Shown: positions 18,085-28,170 of the stretch, piece by piece
Position numbering within the stretch: position 1 is the stretch's first letter
Layout of the letters: each line of letters begins with the position of its first letter
Assembly: GCA_965247255.1 (NCBI GenBank)
Contig: CBDFGS010000008.1
Location: 62,001 to 126,000, forward strand
Length of the DNA stretch: 64,000 nt
From: CBDFGS01 sp965247255
GTDB lineage: Bacteria; Chloroflexota; Dehalococcoidia; Lucifugimonadales; CAUZJF01
Direction: 5' to 3'
Position numbers and translations under genes: made by a program
Notes under the pieces: model-generated
Told to the model about the DNA's origin: nothing
The model's database searches: none
Seen by the model: only the letters and a program-made list of their open reading frames with translations

Positions 18085-18135
18085 GCGGCCCCGCCCCAGA
18101 TTCTTCGTCGGGATTCCTTGGAATCACAGATGGGA
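18085..18135. repeat. REP-like repeat, second copy of CCCCAGATTCYTCGTCG family
   Basis: CCCCAGATTCTTCGTCGGG with TTGGAATCACA matches the copy at 13895. It lies in the 350-bp gap between pyk and the zinc-ribbon gene, in which I see no gene. Confidence 0.55.
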
Positions 18136-18329
18136 TTCGGTTGCCGGGGCGTTGTTGCCACGTGCCCCTGAGTGAAGGGAAGGAGTTAGGTGGAGATGAG
18201 GGCCGTGGAGCTTCAGTCCCGGGATAAGGTCGCAGGACTTGTGAGAGAGACACTATGGCTGTGACCGAGTTTTGGATTACAATTAGGGAGTTGGTTGGGA
18301 GCAAGCCCCGCGGCGCCGAATGAGGACCG

Positions 18330-19031
18330 ATGCAAGACGTCAAACTCGTTAACGACCTGCAACAGCTTGACTGGAAGACCGCAGATGCGGAGAAAAGGCT
18401 CGCTGAGGTACGCGCTGAGCTAGCCGACGATTTGGCCATCGCCTCCGCGCGCCAGGAGCTTGATGAGCTTGACGCGCTGCTCGAAGAGGTCACGCTCAAA
18501 CGGAGGGCGGGGGACGGGAGCGTGAGCGAGCTCCAGACGAAACTGCAGCAACTCGACGCGAAACTGTACGGGGGCTTGATCAAGAACCCCCGTGAGGTTA
18601 CCGCGGCGGAAGAGGAGCGAGCCTTCCTCGAGGGCCAGCAGCGGGAGCAGGAGGATGCGCTTCTGGAGCTGATGGTGTCGATCGAGGAGGCGGAGCCGCA
18701 GAGGAAGGACGCCCAGGAAGCACTGAACAAGCTAGAGACCTCGCGGCCGGAGGAGGAGATGGAGCTCCGAGCGGAAGAGGAGAGGCTGCAGCGAGAGATC
18801 TCATCCCTTGCCGAGGAGCGAGAGCTTCTGGCTCCATCCGTCGGCAGCAAGCTGCTCTCCACCTACGAGTCGCTGCGTGCCACGAAGAACGGCCACGCCG
18901 TCGCGCGAGTCGAGCGCGGCATGTGCCAAGGGTGTCGTCTGGCGCTTTCCACCATGGAACTGCAACGAGCGCGGAGCACGCAGGAGTTCGTGCAGTGCAG
19001 CAGTTGCCGTCGGATCCTCTACCTAGGTTAG
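18330..19031 (+). CDS. Coiled-coil protein with C-terminal zinc ribbon (zf-RING_7/C4-type)
   Basis: A 233-residue protein. Residues 1-185 are almost all charged heptad helix (two long coiled-coil arms, with a break near LYGGLIKNPREV at about 80-90). The C-terminus has CQGCRLAL and, 22 residues later, CSSC, forming a four-Cys zinc ribbon. This layout matches the widespread CT398-like/C4-type zinc ribbon proteins, which I know only as poorly characterised, proposed nucleic acid- or secretion-associated proteins. The stop is six bases before the GTG of the recombinase-like gene, so they are surely co-transcribed. Confidence 0.85.
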   Translation: MQDVKLVNDLQQLDWKTADAEKRLAEVRAELADDLAIASARQELDELDALLEEVTLKRRAGDGSVSELQTKLQQLDAKLYGGLIKNPREVTAAEEERAFLEGQQREQEDALLELMVSIEEAEPQRKDAQEALNKLETSRPEEEMELRAEEERLQREISSLAEERELLAPSVGSKLLSTYESLRATKNGHAVARVERGMCQGCRLALSTMELQRARSTQEFVQCSSCRRILYLG

Positions 19032-19037
19032 AGCAAA

Positions 19038-20378
19038 GTGCGAGCCCTGGGCTACTTTCGCGTCGAGGGCGGGCAGGATGAGTCCTCCGCGGCCGAGATG
19101 CAATGGTCGTTCGAGGAGTTCTGCACGACCAACCTGCATCAGCCGATAGAGATATTCGCCTCCGACGCTCGTCTCGACGACGGTCCCGATCCCGAGTACT
19201 CCCGGATGAGGGAGTTCCTCGCGAAGTCCGGCGGCCAGTACCTCGTCGTGGTACCGGACGCCACGCATCTCGCAAGTGACCTGGAGGGCGTCGCCAGGAC
19301 GCTAATCGAGTTGGACCGGACCGGCGCCAAGGCAGCCTGCCTCGACGACGAGTTTCCCGACCCCCTGCAGAACGCATTTCAGACTCTCGGTGTAAAGGGG
19401 GTGTCCCGCACGCGGAGTATCCGAGTAAAGGAGTCGATGCGCGCCAGAGCATCGAAGGGGCTGGCGTTGGGAAGGCCCCTATACGGGTACCGAATCGGTG
19501 ATACCGGCACACTAGAAATCGTCCCTGAAGAGGCGGCGGTGGTGGAGCTGATATTCCGCCTGTACACCCGCGACAGGATCGGTTTCAGGCTGATAGCCCA
19601 GCACCTAAACGAGCGCGGCATCCAAACGAGGCGTGGCGGGAACTGGAGCGTCGTGGGCGTGAGGGATGTACTGGGCAATCTGGCGTATACAGGAACGTAC
19701 ACCAGGCTGGGGATGCGCAGGGGCAGGGCGCACGAGGCGATAGTCGCGCCGGAGCTGTTCAGGGCCGCCCAGGACCAGACCAGGGAACGTCGTCCGAGCG
19801 GCCGCGTCATGAGGCCCAAGCCGTTTCCCCTCTCAGGAATACTGTACTGCGCATACTGCGGAAACAAGATGATTGGCGTCACGCGGAGGCAGGCGTGGAA
19901 GCGCAAGGACGGCCGGCGGCAGAGCGGCGTGTACCGGTACTATCAGTGCCAGTCCCGACTGAATCAGAGCCGATGCGGCTACCACACATGGCGGGAGTCG
20001 CTCCTAGAGAGCACGGTAGTGACTCAGCTGAAGTACGCGCTCCAGAACAGGGCTTCGGATTCCTCTGGCGACGGCGACGCGGAGGCGCCGGACCGTGCCC
20101 AGTCGATCAGGCAGTCGATACTGAAGAACGCGGAGGGCCGGTTCCTGAAGGCGATGAAACGCACAGCTAAGGGTGAGATGAGTCTCCAGGTCCTCGGTGA
20201 GTACCTGGGCGAGCTCGATGCGGCGCGTGGCAGGGCCGCAGCGACAGATGAATCCCGAAACATCGCCGAGAAGCTCGCGGAGTGGGACGGCCTCGACCTG
20301 GAGGAGCGCCGCGCGCTCCTCGCGGAGAATGTGCAGAAGGTCGTGGTGGAGGACGAGCGGGTGGAGGTGGTGGTGTAA
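19038..20378 (+). CDS. Large serine recombinase-like protein, catalytic residues degenerate
   Basis: A 446-residue protein from GTG 19038. Family layout is kept: resolvase-like N-terminal domain (1-125), recombinase domain (RASKGLALGRPLYGYRI...IAQHLNERGIQTRRGGNWSVVGVRDVLGNLAYTGTY), zinc ribbon with CAYCG and a second Cys pair (CQS...C), and a helical tail. But the catalytic motif Y-x-R-V-S reads YFRVEGGQ: Glu stands in place of the nucleophilic Ser. The active-site Arg pair expected in a sequence like LDRLxR reads DATHLAS. It is therefore unlikely to cut DNA. It follows the zinc-ribbon gene by six bases, with no attachment-site repeats around it. This looks like a domesticated DNA-binding derivative rather than a mobile-element enzyme, though a decaying copy is possible; the long intact frame argues against decay. 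Confidence 0.85.
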   Translation: MRALGYFRVEGGQDESSAAEMQWSFEEFCTTNLHQPIEIFASDARLDDGPDPEYSRMREFLAKSGGQYLVVVPDATHLASDLEGVARTLIELDRTGAKAACLDDEFPDPLQNAFQTLGVKGVSRTRSIRVKESMRARASKGLALGRPLYGYRIGDTGTLEIVPEEAAVVELIFRLYTRDRIGFRLIAQHLNERGIQTRRGGNWSVVGVRDVLGNLAYTGTYTRLGMRRGRAHEAIVAPELFRAAQDQTRERRPSGRVMRPKPFPLSGILYCAYCGNKMIGVTRRQAWKRKDGRRQSGVYRYYQCQSRLNQSRCGYHTWRESLLESTVVTQLKYALQNRASDSSGDGDAEAPDRAQSIRQSILKNAEGRFLKAMKRTAKGEMSLQVLGEYLGELDAARGRAAATDESRNIAEKLAEWDGLDLEERRALLAENVQKVVVEDERVEVVV

Positions 20379-20505
20379 GGGGCTCTCAGTCCAGGGGCCG
20401 TTGCGCTTGGGCGGCGAAAGCTCCTTCGCCGAGCTATCGAATAACCGCTTTATCTCAAGCAGTCTTGCTATATGCGGGGATGGGCGCGGCAAGCGGCGCC
20501 CCTAC

Positions 20506-20567
20506 GACGTTTGGGCATAGTTACTTTCCCGACGTCGGTCCCGATGCGGCATCGGGACGTAAGCTGC
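20506..20567. repeat. Direct repeat copy 1 (GACGTTTGGGYATAGTTACTT ... GCGGCATCGGGACGTA)
   Basis: The start (GACGTTTGGGCATAGTTAC) and the end (GCGGCATCGGGACGTA) recur at 20746-20802 with a diverged middle. The spacing between copies is 240 bases. Confidence 0.6.
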
Positions 20568-20745
20568 TCTCAAGGAACTACTCGTTTCCGGGAGTCTGGA
20601 GAGGCCAGCCTTGTCTCCCCCTTTCGAAAAGGGGGATTTGCCGTGGGCCGCTCAAATCCTCTACCTCCCCTAAGGACTCTCGTTTCAGGAGTTTCGTCGA
20701 GGCCCCGCCCAGGGCGCAGCAACAGCGCGCAGCACCAACCCCGAA

Positions 20746-20802
20746 GACGTTTGGGTATAGTTACTTCCTTAAGTCCGTTCCCAGTGCGGCATCGGGACGT
20801 AC
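20746..20802. repeat. Direct repeat copy 2
   Basis: Begins GACGTTTGGGTATAGTTAC and ends GCGGCATCGGGACGTA as in the copy at 20506. Conserved ends with a diverged middle suggest a REP-type family. Confidence 0.6.
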
Positions 20803-20907
20803 CGCTGCTCCGGACGAACGGATGGTGGTGTCGGTCAGCCTTGCTAGAAATCTACCTCGCTGGAGTCACGTCCGCCCATTGATGTAGCGAGGGGCTTGTC
20901 GGCGCGC

Positions 20908-20913
20908 TACAAT
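20908..20913 (+). promoter_or_regulatory. Likely -10 box of rnpB promoter
   Basis: TACAAT lies seven bases before the inferred 5' end of the RNase P RNA at 20921. No good -35 box is seen at normal spacing. Confidence 0.5.
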
Positions 20914-20920
20914 TGCTATG

Positions 20921-21320
20921 CGCAAGGCGGCCGGGCGACCGCCGCCCCGACTTGTCGGGGGGGAGGAAAGTCCGGGCTCCTCCGGGCAGGATGCCCGCTA
21001 ACGGCGGGGCGGGGTAACCCGACGGAAAGTGCCACAGAAAACACACCGTCCCGGTCTGACCGGGATAAGGGTGAAATGGCGAGGTAAGAGCTCACCGCTT
21101 CGGTGGTAACACCGAGGGCAGGGCAAACCCCATCTGGAGCAAGGCCTAATAGGGGGCTTAGGGCGCCCGGCCCGTCCCCGGGTTGGCCGCTTGATCCCGG
21201 TGGCAACACCGGGACTAGATAGATGGTCGCCGCCCGGCTCCCATTGGGAAGACCCCCCGAACCTCGGGGCGTAAACCGATGGGCTCCGGGCACAGAACCC
21301 GGCTTACAGGCCGCCTTGCG
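20921..21320 (+). ncRNA. rnpB: RNase P RNA (bacterial type A)
   Basis: The catalytic RNA that removes 5' leaders from pre-tRNAs. The conserved core is clear: GAGGAAAGTCCGGGCTC (P4 5' side and J3/4 region) near 20962, ACAGAAAACACACC near 21033, AGGGTGAAATGG followed by GAGGTAAGAGCTCACCG near 21068, and ACAGAACCCGGCTTACAGGCC at the 3' end. The ends are set by helix P1: CGCAAGGCGGCC at 20921-20932 pairs perfectly with GGCCGCCTTGCG at 21309-21320. Length of 400 nt is normal for type A. The tyrosine recombinase gene begins about 95 bases after it. Confidence 0.97.
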
Positions 21321-21414
21321 CTATTCCCCTCACGCCCTCCATGGGCAAGCTGTTTATGTCGCCGATTGTCATCTATGTCACGCCTATCCAGCTGATGCCC
21401 CTGAACATGGGGCT

Positions 21415-22317
21415 ATGGGCGAGACCCTCGAAGTATATATGCACCACCTGTCACGGCAAGACCTGGCGCCTAGCAGCCGAGCTCGTTATAAGCAGATCGC
21501 CCAGGCCTATTGTAGTTGGCTGGGCAACCGCGAACCGTCAGTCGACACAGCTCTGGACTTCATCGCCGGGCTGAGGGATCGAGACTACGCGGATAACACT
21601 TTGAACCTGTACAAGCATGTTGTTAGGTCTCTTCATAGGGCCTTGGGCCAGGACGTGCCCTTGAAACCAAGGAAAGCTCACGTGCTGCCAGACTACCACT
21701 CGGCCTCCGATATCGAGCGGTTGTTGGCGGAGGCGGAGCGAGGCCTGCATGGTCAAGGCCCCGAGATCAAGGATCGGAACTTCGCGTTCATCGCGGTCAT
21801 GGGATTTGCTGGGCTACGGCGCGGGGAAGCCCTGAACCTTCGGGTTCGCGACATCAACTTTGACCAGCGTCTCATAAGGGTTAGACAAGGTAAGGGTCGG
21901 AAAGACAGGACTGTGCCAATGATCGAGCGGTTGGTAGTCCCTCTACGCCAGCAGGTGAAGGGCAAATCGAGTACGGCAAAGGTCTTTGGGATAAGCCCGA
22001 GACAAGGATACCGGGTGGTTGTAACACTCTCCCAAAAATGTGGATTAGAGGGTTTCCGACCTCACAGCCTGCGCCATTTCTATGGGACCGCGTTGATGGA
22101 ACGGGGTGCGCACCTTCGTGCCGTCGTGGAAATGATGGGTCACGTCAGTATCGAAACCACCATGGTGTACGTCGGTATCAGTCCACATCACCTCCGTCGA
22201 ACTGCTGACCTATTGGACAGTCCACTCAACGCTTCCAATGGCGCTGCTGACTCCCGGGTTAGCCTTGACGAACACCCCGTCGCGCCGCGTGCGGGCGACA
22301 TCCAATTTGCCAGTTAA
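21415..22317 (+). CDS. Tyrosine recombinase / phage-type integrase
   Basis: About 300 residues from ATG 21415; earlier frame overlaps rnpB and is not real. The N-terminal SAM-like core-binding domain (LEVYMHHLSRQDLAPSSRARYKQIAQAYCSWLG, residues 1-95) is followed by the catalytic domain with the full set: Arg in GLRRGEALNLR, Lys in KGRKDRTVP, HSLRH (HxxR), GH in MMGHVS, and the nucleophilic Tyr in TTMVYVG. So it should be active. It stands beside rnpB with no clear phage or ICE cargo; to its right lies eroded sequence. The C-terminal 35 residues overlap a possible minus-strand frame and may not be native. Confidence 0.85.
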   Translation: MGETLEVYMHHLSRQDLAPSSRARYKQIAQAYCSWLGNREPSVDTALDFIAGLRDRDYADNTLNLYKHVVRSLHRALGQDVPLKPRKAHVLPDYHSASDIERLLAEAERGLHGQGPEIKDRNFAFIAVMGFAGLRRGEALNLRVRDINFDQRLIRVRQGKGRKDRTVPMIERLVVPLRQQVKGKSSTAKVFGISPRQGYRVVVTLSQKCGLEGFRPHSLRHFYGTALMERGAHLRAVVEMMGHVSIETTMVYVGISPHHLRRTADLLDSPLNASNGAADSRVSLDEHPVAPRAGDIQFAS

Positions 22318-23106
22318 CACCCGGGCCGCAACGATTCTCGTGCCCTCTGGCACATCCACATCTACCCATTGTCCCTGTTTCGTAACCGGTCCGACTCTGC
22401 CGCCGTAGATGAACAATGGTTCGGCCTCCAACGGTTGTCTTACTCGGTCGCCGAGGTCCTTGTTCTGTAGCCAGGGACCATCAGCTCAATGGGCTGTCCT
22501 AATGCGATGGCCGACATTCATTAACTTCGTCTTCTTAACCATATGTTCGAACTGCGGTCTTCCGGTTCGTAACCCGGGCTGGACGACCTCCCTTGGGGAG
22601 ACACACTCGCCGCCGAGGAAGTTAGGCCGTCCATAGTGTCCATGGACAGCGGCAGGAAGTAGTTCTCTCCATTCGCTTGACCCTTGGCTCCGATCTTCTT
22701 GAAGTCCAGTCTAACGTGAGAAAGTAAAGTGGCCATAAAGATCGTGTTAGATCGGCGCTAAAGTTCGAGGGCGCAATGGAAACTACCTATTCAGACGCAG
22801 TCTTGCCCATTACGAACTGCGCAGTGAGACGGGTAGCGTCTGGCAAGGTGCCACGGCCAGCTGCGCTTGAGTTCTGCTAGCGCAACGTGCTGATCGCGCC
22901 ACTGAAGCTGTAGCCGGGAGGCCTTAGGGCCGAGGGCCTGTCAGTCTTAGCCCCAGTAGCGGAGCAAGCGTATTCGCGGGAACTCATCGGCTGAGCAAAT
23001 CTATGCTGTCCTGAAATATGTATCTGGACGGCCGTACGGGATACCCGGTAAACGCTAAGCGACGAGTAACAACTCGCCGTGTTCACATCGTCCTTCGCTA
23101 GCCTGA
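22318..23106. other. Eroded region without a supported gene
   Basis: Nearly 800 bases downstream of the integrase. Two minus-strand stretches look weakly coding: 22210-22431 (with GQWVDVDVPEGTRIVAARVL) and 22521-22736 (with SHVRLDFKKIGAKGQANGEN). Neither has a family I recognise nor a good start, and base composition drops here. I read it as remnants of integrated or surface-protein genes. Confidence 0.35.
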
Positions 23107-23628
23107 TCAGCGTTCCACGCTGAACACCCTGCCTCTTTGGCTCCAATCAACCGTCTCGAGCAGCTGCTCGTACTGGCGACCGATTCTGTCGCTGAGAGGA
23201 ATGACTTCGCCATTTCTTCGTCCCAAACGAACTGACAAGACGTACGAAGAGACGTAAGCTCGGGCCGTACTCAATATTTCGACTATTTCACTGTTGTCGT
23301 TCACAATGATCAATCGGGACGGCGTCACTGATGCGGTCGCCATTACGCTGACGTTGGCACCTGGTTTGGTGGGAGTGTCCTCAGTGTGGCGCGGAGTAGC
23401 ACGGGGCTCGGGCGGTGCGAATCGCCCGTATTGCGCCAGCTCTTTACCGGAGATGCCCTCCCACGGCGTCTGTTCGGCGGGCGCGATGGCGTTCGTGACC
23501 ACGAGCACATATGCCATCGACGTTGCAGAGCCTGCGGTGAGCGAGAGAAAGATTACGAAGATGGTCGTGGTGATTTTCTTGATTTCTCGCCTCCGGACAG
23601 ACTTGAAACTTAGGGGGATCTTTTTCAC
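23107..23628 (-). CDS. Small membrane-anchored or secreted hypothetical protein
   Basis: A 173-residue protein from GTG 23626-23628, which is preceded by GGAGGTGG. A basic N-terminus (KKIPLSFKSVRRREIKK) precedes one hydrophobic helix (TTIFVIFLSLTAGSATSMAYVLVV, about residues 20-44). The remainder is polar with a Pro/Thr-rich linker and a C-terminal domain (SRLIIVNDNSEIVEILSTARAYVSSYVLSVRLGRR) that I do not recognise. It starts 35 bases after the stop of the large repeat protein on the same strand, so it probably works with that surface protein, perhaps in anchoring or assembly; this is inference from position. Confidence 0.7.
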   Translation of the reverse strand: MKKIPLSFKSVRRREIKKITTTIFVIFLSLTAGSATSMAYVLVVTNAIAPAEQTPWEGISGKELAQYGRFAPPEPRATPRHTEDTPTKPGANVSVMATASVTPSRLIIVNDNSEIVEILSTARAYVSSYVLSVRLGRRNGEVIPLSDRIGRQYEQLLETVDWSQRGRVFSVER

Positions 23629-23662
23629 GACGCCACCTCCTAATCTCTTATTCTCTGGGTGG

Positions 23663-26600
23663 TCACTGGCTCACCGAATATGTGAATGTTGAGTTAATAG
23701 AACCGTCGCTGTCGTCCCAGTCCACCCGAGCGCAGTACCTATGTGTGTACGCGTTCACCCCTGCAACTCCACTGGGCTCGAAAGGTGAAGGACTAGTGGG
23801 TAATGCCGTGTCGGCCGCGCAGTCGGAGTAGGAGGCGGGTGCCGCCGCGGTATCGTATCTAAAACTTCCTAGTGCTACTGTAATCTCTGAGGTCGGGGAG
23901 TTGTCCGCGCCGACAATCGTTCCCGACCAGGGTGCATTCGACTTTACGGTAACGGTCAGATCATCCCACACATAGGCGCAGCCCTCGCCCCCTAGCGTGC
24001 CGTTGTAGACAGTAAACTCGCCGATAGTCGTTCCATCTGTATTTCCTTGACATCCCGGGTCAGGAGTACCGAGGGTTAGTGTCGTGTCACTCAGGGTGAT
24101 TGTGAGAGTTTGGGTAGCCGTTGTGATGTCTGTCGCGGTGTTGCCCGTCAGCGTATTTAGGCTGGACGTGGCAAACACCGTCGTCGTTTCGTTGAGACCT
24201 GACCAACCCAGAGTTATCTTGACGACTACGTTTACCGAGCCGCTACCTGCAATTGCGCCCGTATCCGGGACGGTATCGGAGTCCGTGTCTGTTAGCGGAG
24301 TGGTGCCGTCCGCCTCGAATAGGGCTACCGTCCAGCCCTCCGAAGATGTGGCCGCGATATCGAAAGTGTCCGTCAGATCTCCGGTGTTAGTCACTGTGTG
24401 TGTGTAAGCGATGATGTCTTCCGGGTTTCCTGAGCTTGAGTTGTTGGGAGTGATCGTTACCCCGGGCGGGGCTGGCTCCGTAGTGAGTTGCGGGTAGTTC
24501 GTGTACCCGGATAACACAGAATTATCACCTTCTACCAAACGGAAGTAATAGGTCGTGTTGGTATTCGCGCCGTTTTGCTGAACGACCCAACCCCACTCGC
24601 CGTTCTTGTTCTTGGCCAAATCGCCGGGGGCGTTGTTGACCTCTTCATAGGTCTGTTTGGGTCCAGGCCCTGAGTCCGTGGATGCCAATAACACGGTGCT
24701 GATGCCTGCTCCGTCCGCGGGTCCCGGGTTGTCGTAGCCCCGCCATAACTCCCCGGAGCCTATGCCCCCGATGTCACTCCACGGCCCGTTCACTGCCGTG
24801 CTGTACTGCAGCTTGAGCTGGCTGCCGGCGTCAATGCCGTTGGCTCCACTATCGATGTTCATCCTGACGTGTAGCACATCGCCGCTTGCAACGTTTGTAA
24901 TATCAGTATTCTCAGCCGCCAAAGGGGTGCTTGGAACGACAGCGTCGATGTTGTCGTACCACCGGAAATCCAGCTGTGTCCAAGTGTTGCCAGCCGCATC
25001 GTTGTCAGTGATATTAGCGACCAAGCTGGCTATGGACACTCCGTCGTAGCCTCCGCCTGACGCACTGTGTGTAACGGTCCCGGTGTGTGCGCCCTCTACG
25101 AAAGCGTCGTCGACCGCGGTTACGGTAGTTGTTTGGGCGGTGCTCCAGTTCCCGGTCGTGAACGTCAGAGGGTTAGGACTGACGCTGACGTCGGAGTCAG
25201 GCGACAGGGTTACCGTCACTGTACTCGTGGGTTGGGCATCGAGTACGACGCTGTACGTGTCGGTGGCTCCGCCCTCTGTCGCGTCGGTGGAACCTCCCGA
25301 TTCAGTAATCGTTACACTGGGCTGCTTGTCGGTGATGCTGGCGACAACGTTGGAGATGGACGCACCGTCGTAGGCCCCGCCGCTGGCGCTGTGAGTGATA
25401 GTCCCCGTGTGGGCCCCTTCAACCACGGCGTCGTCTATCGCTGTCACCGTGATGGTCTGGGCGCTGCTCCAGTTCCCGGTGGTGAAGGTAATCGGGTTGG
25501 GGCTCACACTGACATCGGCATCGGGCGATAGCGTGACTGTGACGGTCCCAGACGGCTCCAGGTCCAACACCACGGTGTACGTGTCGGTGGGACCTGCCTC
25601 TGTCACGTCGGTTGAACCCCCGGACTCCGTAATCGTCACGTCAGCGGTGTCGTCGTCGGTGACGTTGGCCAGAACATTGGCTATGGAAACTCCATCGTAG
25701 CCTCCGCCGGACGCGCTGTGTGTGACCGTCCCGGTGTGGCTCCCCTCGACCACAGCGTCGTTGACAGCGGTCAGGGTGGTCGTTTGGGCGGTGCTCCAGT
25801 TCTCGGTCGTGAAGGTCAGAGGGTTGGGACTGACGCTAACATCGGAGTCCGGTGACGGGGTCACGGTGACGGTCCCTGATGGGGCAACGTCAAGTACGAC
25901 GCTGTACGTGTCGGTAGCCCCGCCCTCCGTTACGTCGGTGGAGGCGGCCGACTCGGTCACCGTCACACTGCCCGTGTCGTTGTCGGTGACGTTGGCGACG
26001 GCGTTGGCTATGGACACTCCGTCGTAGCCCCCGCCACTGGCTGAGTGAGTGATCGTACCGGTGTGGCCCCCCTCTAGGATGGCGTCATTGACCGCGGTCA
26101 CAGTAGTTGTTTGGGCGGTGCTCCAGTTGCCGGTAGTGAAGGTAAGCGGGTTGGGACTGACGCTGACGTCGGAGTCAGGCGACAGGGTTACCGTCACTGT
26201 ACTCGTAGGTTGGGCATCAAGTACGATGCTGTACGTGTCGGTGGCTCCGCCCTCCGTCACGTCGGTGGAACCTCCCGACTCAGTCAACGTGACGCTAGGC
26301 TGCTTGTCGGTGATGTTCGCGACAACGTTGGAGATGGAGGCCCCGTCGTAGCTACCGCCGCTTGCTGAGTGTGTGATCGTACCGGTGTGCCCTCCCTCGA
26401 CCACTGCATCGTCCACACCCGTAACGGTCACAGTCTGGGCCGAGCTCCACGTGCTGGTAGTAAAGGTGAGCGGGTTGGGGCTCACGCTGACATCCGAGTC
26501 GGGGGAGAGAGTGACCGTGACGGTCCCTGAGGGCTCCAGGTCCAGCACCACCGTGTAGGTGTCGGTAGCTCCGCCCTCTGTCACGTCGGTGGAGGCAGCC

Positions 26601-28120
26601 GTCTCGGTCACCGTCACACTGCCCGTGTCGTCGTCGGTGACGTTGGCGACAACGCTGGCGATGGCCACTCCGTCGTAGCCTCCGCTGCTGGCCGAGTGCG
26701 TTATCGTCCCGGTGTGCCCTCCCTCGACCACTGCATCGTCCACACCCGTAACGGTCACAGTCTGGGCCAAGCTCCACGTGCTGGTAGTAAAGGTCAGCGG
26801 GTTAGGGCTGACGCTGACGTCGGAGTCGGGGGAGAGAGTGACCGTGACGGCGCCCGAGGGCTCCAGGTCCAGCACCACCGTGTAGGTGTCGGTAGCTCCG
26901 CCCTCCGTCACGTCGGTGGAACCGCCCGACTCGGTCACCGTCACACTGCCCGTGTCGTTGTCGGTGACGTTGGCGACGACGTTGGCTATGGCCACTCCGT
27001 CGTAGCCCCCTCCACTGGCTGAGTGCGTTATCGTCCCGGTGTGCCCTCCCTCGACCACCGCATCGTCCACACCGGTCACCGTGACGGTCTGGGCCGAACT
27101 CCACGTGCTGGTGGTAAAGGTCAGCGGGTTAGGGCTGACGCTGACGTCGGAGTCGGGGGAGAGAGTGACCGTGACGGTGCCCGAGGGCTCCAGGTCCAGC
27201 ACCACCGTGTAGGTGTCGGTAGCTCCGCCCTCCGTTGCGTCGGTGGAGGCGGCCGACTCGGTCACCGTCACACTGCCCGTGTCGTTGTCGGTGACGTTGG
27301 CGACAACGCTGGCGATGGACACTCCGTCGTAGCCTCCACCACTGGCTGAGTGTGTGACCGTGCCGGTGTGGCCCCCCTCTACGATAGCGTCATTGACCGC
27401 CGTCACAGTAGTTGTCTGGGCGGTGCTCCAGTTCCCGGTCGTGAACGTCAGAGGGTTAGGACTCACGCTGACGTCGGAGTCCGGGGAGAGGGTGACCGTG
27501 ACGGTGCCCGAGGGCTCCAGGTCCAGCACCACCGTGTAGGTGTCGGTAGCTCCGCCCTCCGTCACGTCGGTCGACGCAGCCGACTCGGTCACCGTCACGC
27601 TGGCTACCTCGTCGTCCGTGACGTTGGCCACAACGTTGGAGATGGTTGCTCCGTCGTAGCTTCCGCCGCTGGCCGAGTGCGTTATCGTCCCGGTGTGCCC
27701 TCCCTCGACCACCGCATCGTCCACACCGGTCACCGTGACGGTCTGGGCCGAGTTCCACGTGCTGGTAGTAAAGGTCAGAGGGTTGGGGTTCACGCTGACA
27801 TCCGCATCAGGGGAGAGGGTAACCGTGACGGTCCCTGAGGGCTCCAGGTCCAACACCACCGTGTAGGTGTCCGTGGGACCTGCCTCCGTCACGTCAGTTG
27901 ACGCGGCCGACTCGGCGACGGTCACACTGGCTACCTCGTCGTCCGTGACGTTGGCCACAACGCTGGCGATGGTCACTCCGTCGTAGCCTCCGCCGGACGC
28001 ACTGTGTGTGACTGTCCCGGTGTGTGCACCCTCAACGATGGCGTCGTCGACCGCGGTAACGGTAGTTGTTTGGGCGGTGCTCCAGTTCCCGGTCGTGAAG
28101 GTAAGAGGGTTAGGGCTAAC
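23663..28120 (-). pseudogene. Large surface protein with ten Calx-beta-like repeats, 5' end removed at IS copy
   Basis: About 1,485 residues remain, read from the IS boundary to the stop at 23663. The first 1,010 or so residues are ten units of about 109 residues (the first partial), each with a T-E/x-x-GSTDVTEGGATDTYTVVLD start, TVTVTLSPDSDVSVSPNPLTF, a TTxxWxxAQTVTVTAVDDA block and EGxHTGTITHSASGGGYDG end, as in Calx-beta-type adhesin repeats with acidic loops that may bind calcium. A unique domain follows (WTQLDFRWYDNID...), then a CARDB/DUF11-like sandwich (IIAYTHTVTNTGDLTDTFDIAATSSEGW) and a C-terminal sandwich with four Cys. The signal peptide and start are missing: the frame runs from the IS end straight into a repeat. 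The 5' half was lost together with the 5' end of the gene beyond the IS. Confidence 0.8.
25040..28120 (-). repeat. Tandem 327-bp coding repeats
   Basis: The period is 327 bases (109 codons), with occasional 324. Equivalent landmarks (the GGHTGTITH codons) recur near 25400, 25730, 26057, 26381, 26708, 27035, 27362 and 27690. Central units around 26.4-27.8 kb are most alike, which suggests recent unit copying. Confidence 0.85.
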
Positions 28121-28170
28121 CCCGAATCCACCGAAGGACGTCCTTGGGGACAGCCCTTGAAGAAGCCAGC

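Larger units (their letters stand above)
20379..20907. other. Intergenic region with direct repeats, no gene recognised
   Basis: The 530-bp gap between the recombinase-like gene and rnpB holds two direct repeats (20506 and 20746), a CCCCCTTTCGAAAAGGGGG palindrome at about 20620-20640 and GC-rich filler. Short frames have no family features. Confidence 0.5.

Noticed and set aside
22540..22640. GGTTCGTAACCC as a tRNA T-arm
   Set aside because: No other cloverleaf arms can be paired around it.
25040..28120. Regular repeat array considered as CRISPR
   Set aside because: The period is 327 bases, the repeats are coding and there are no short spacers.
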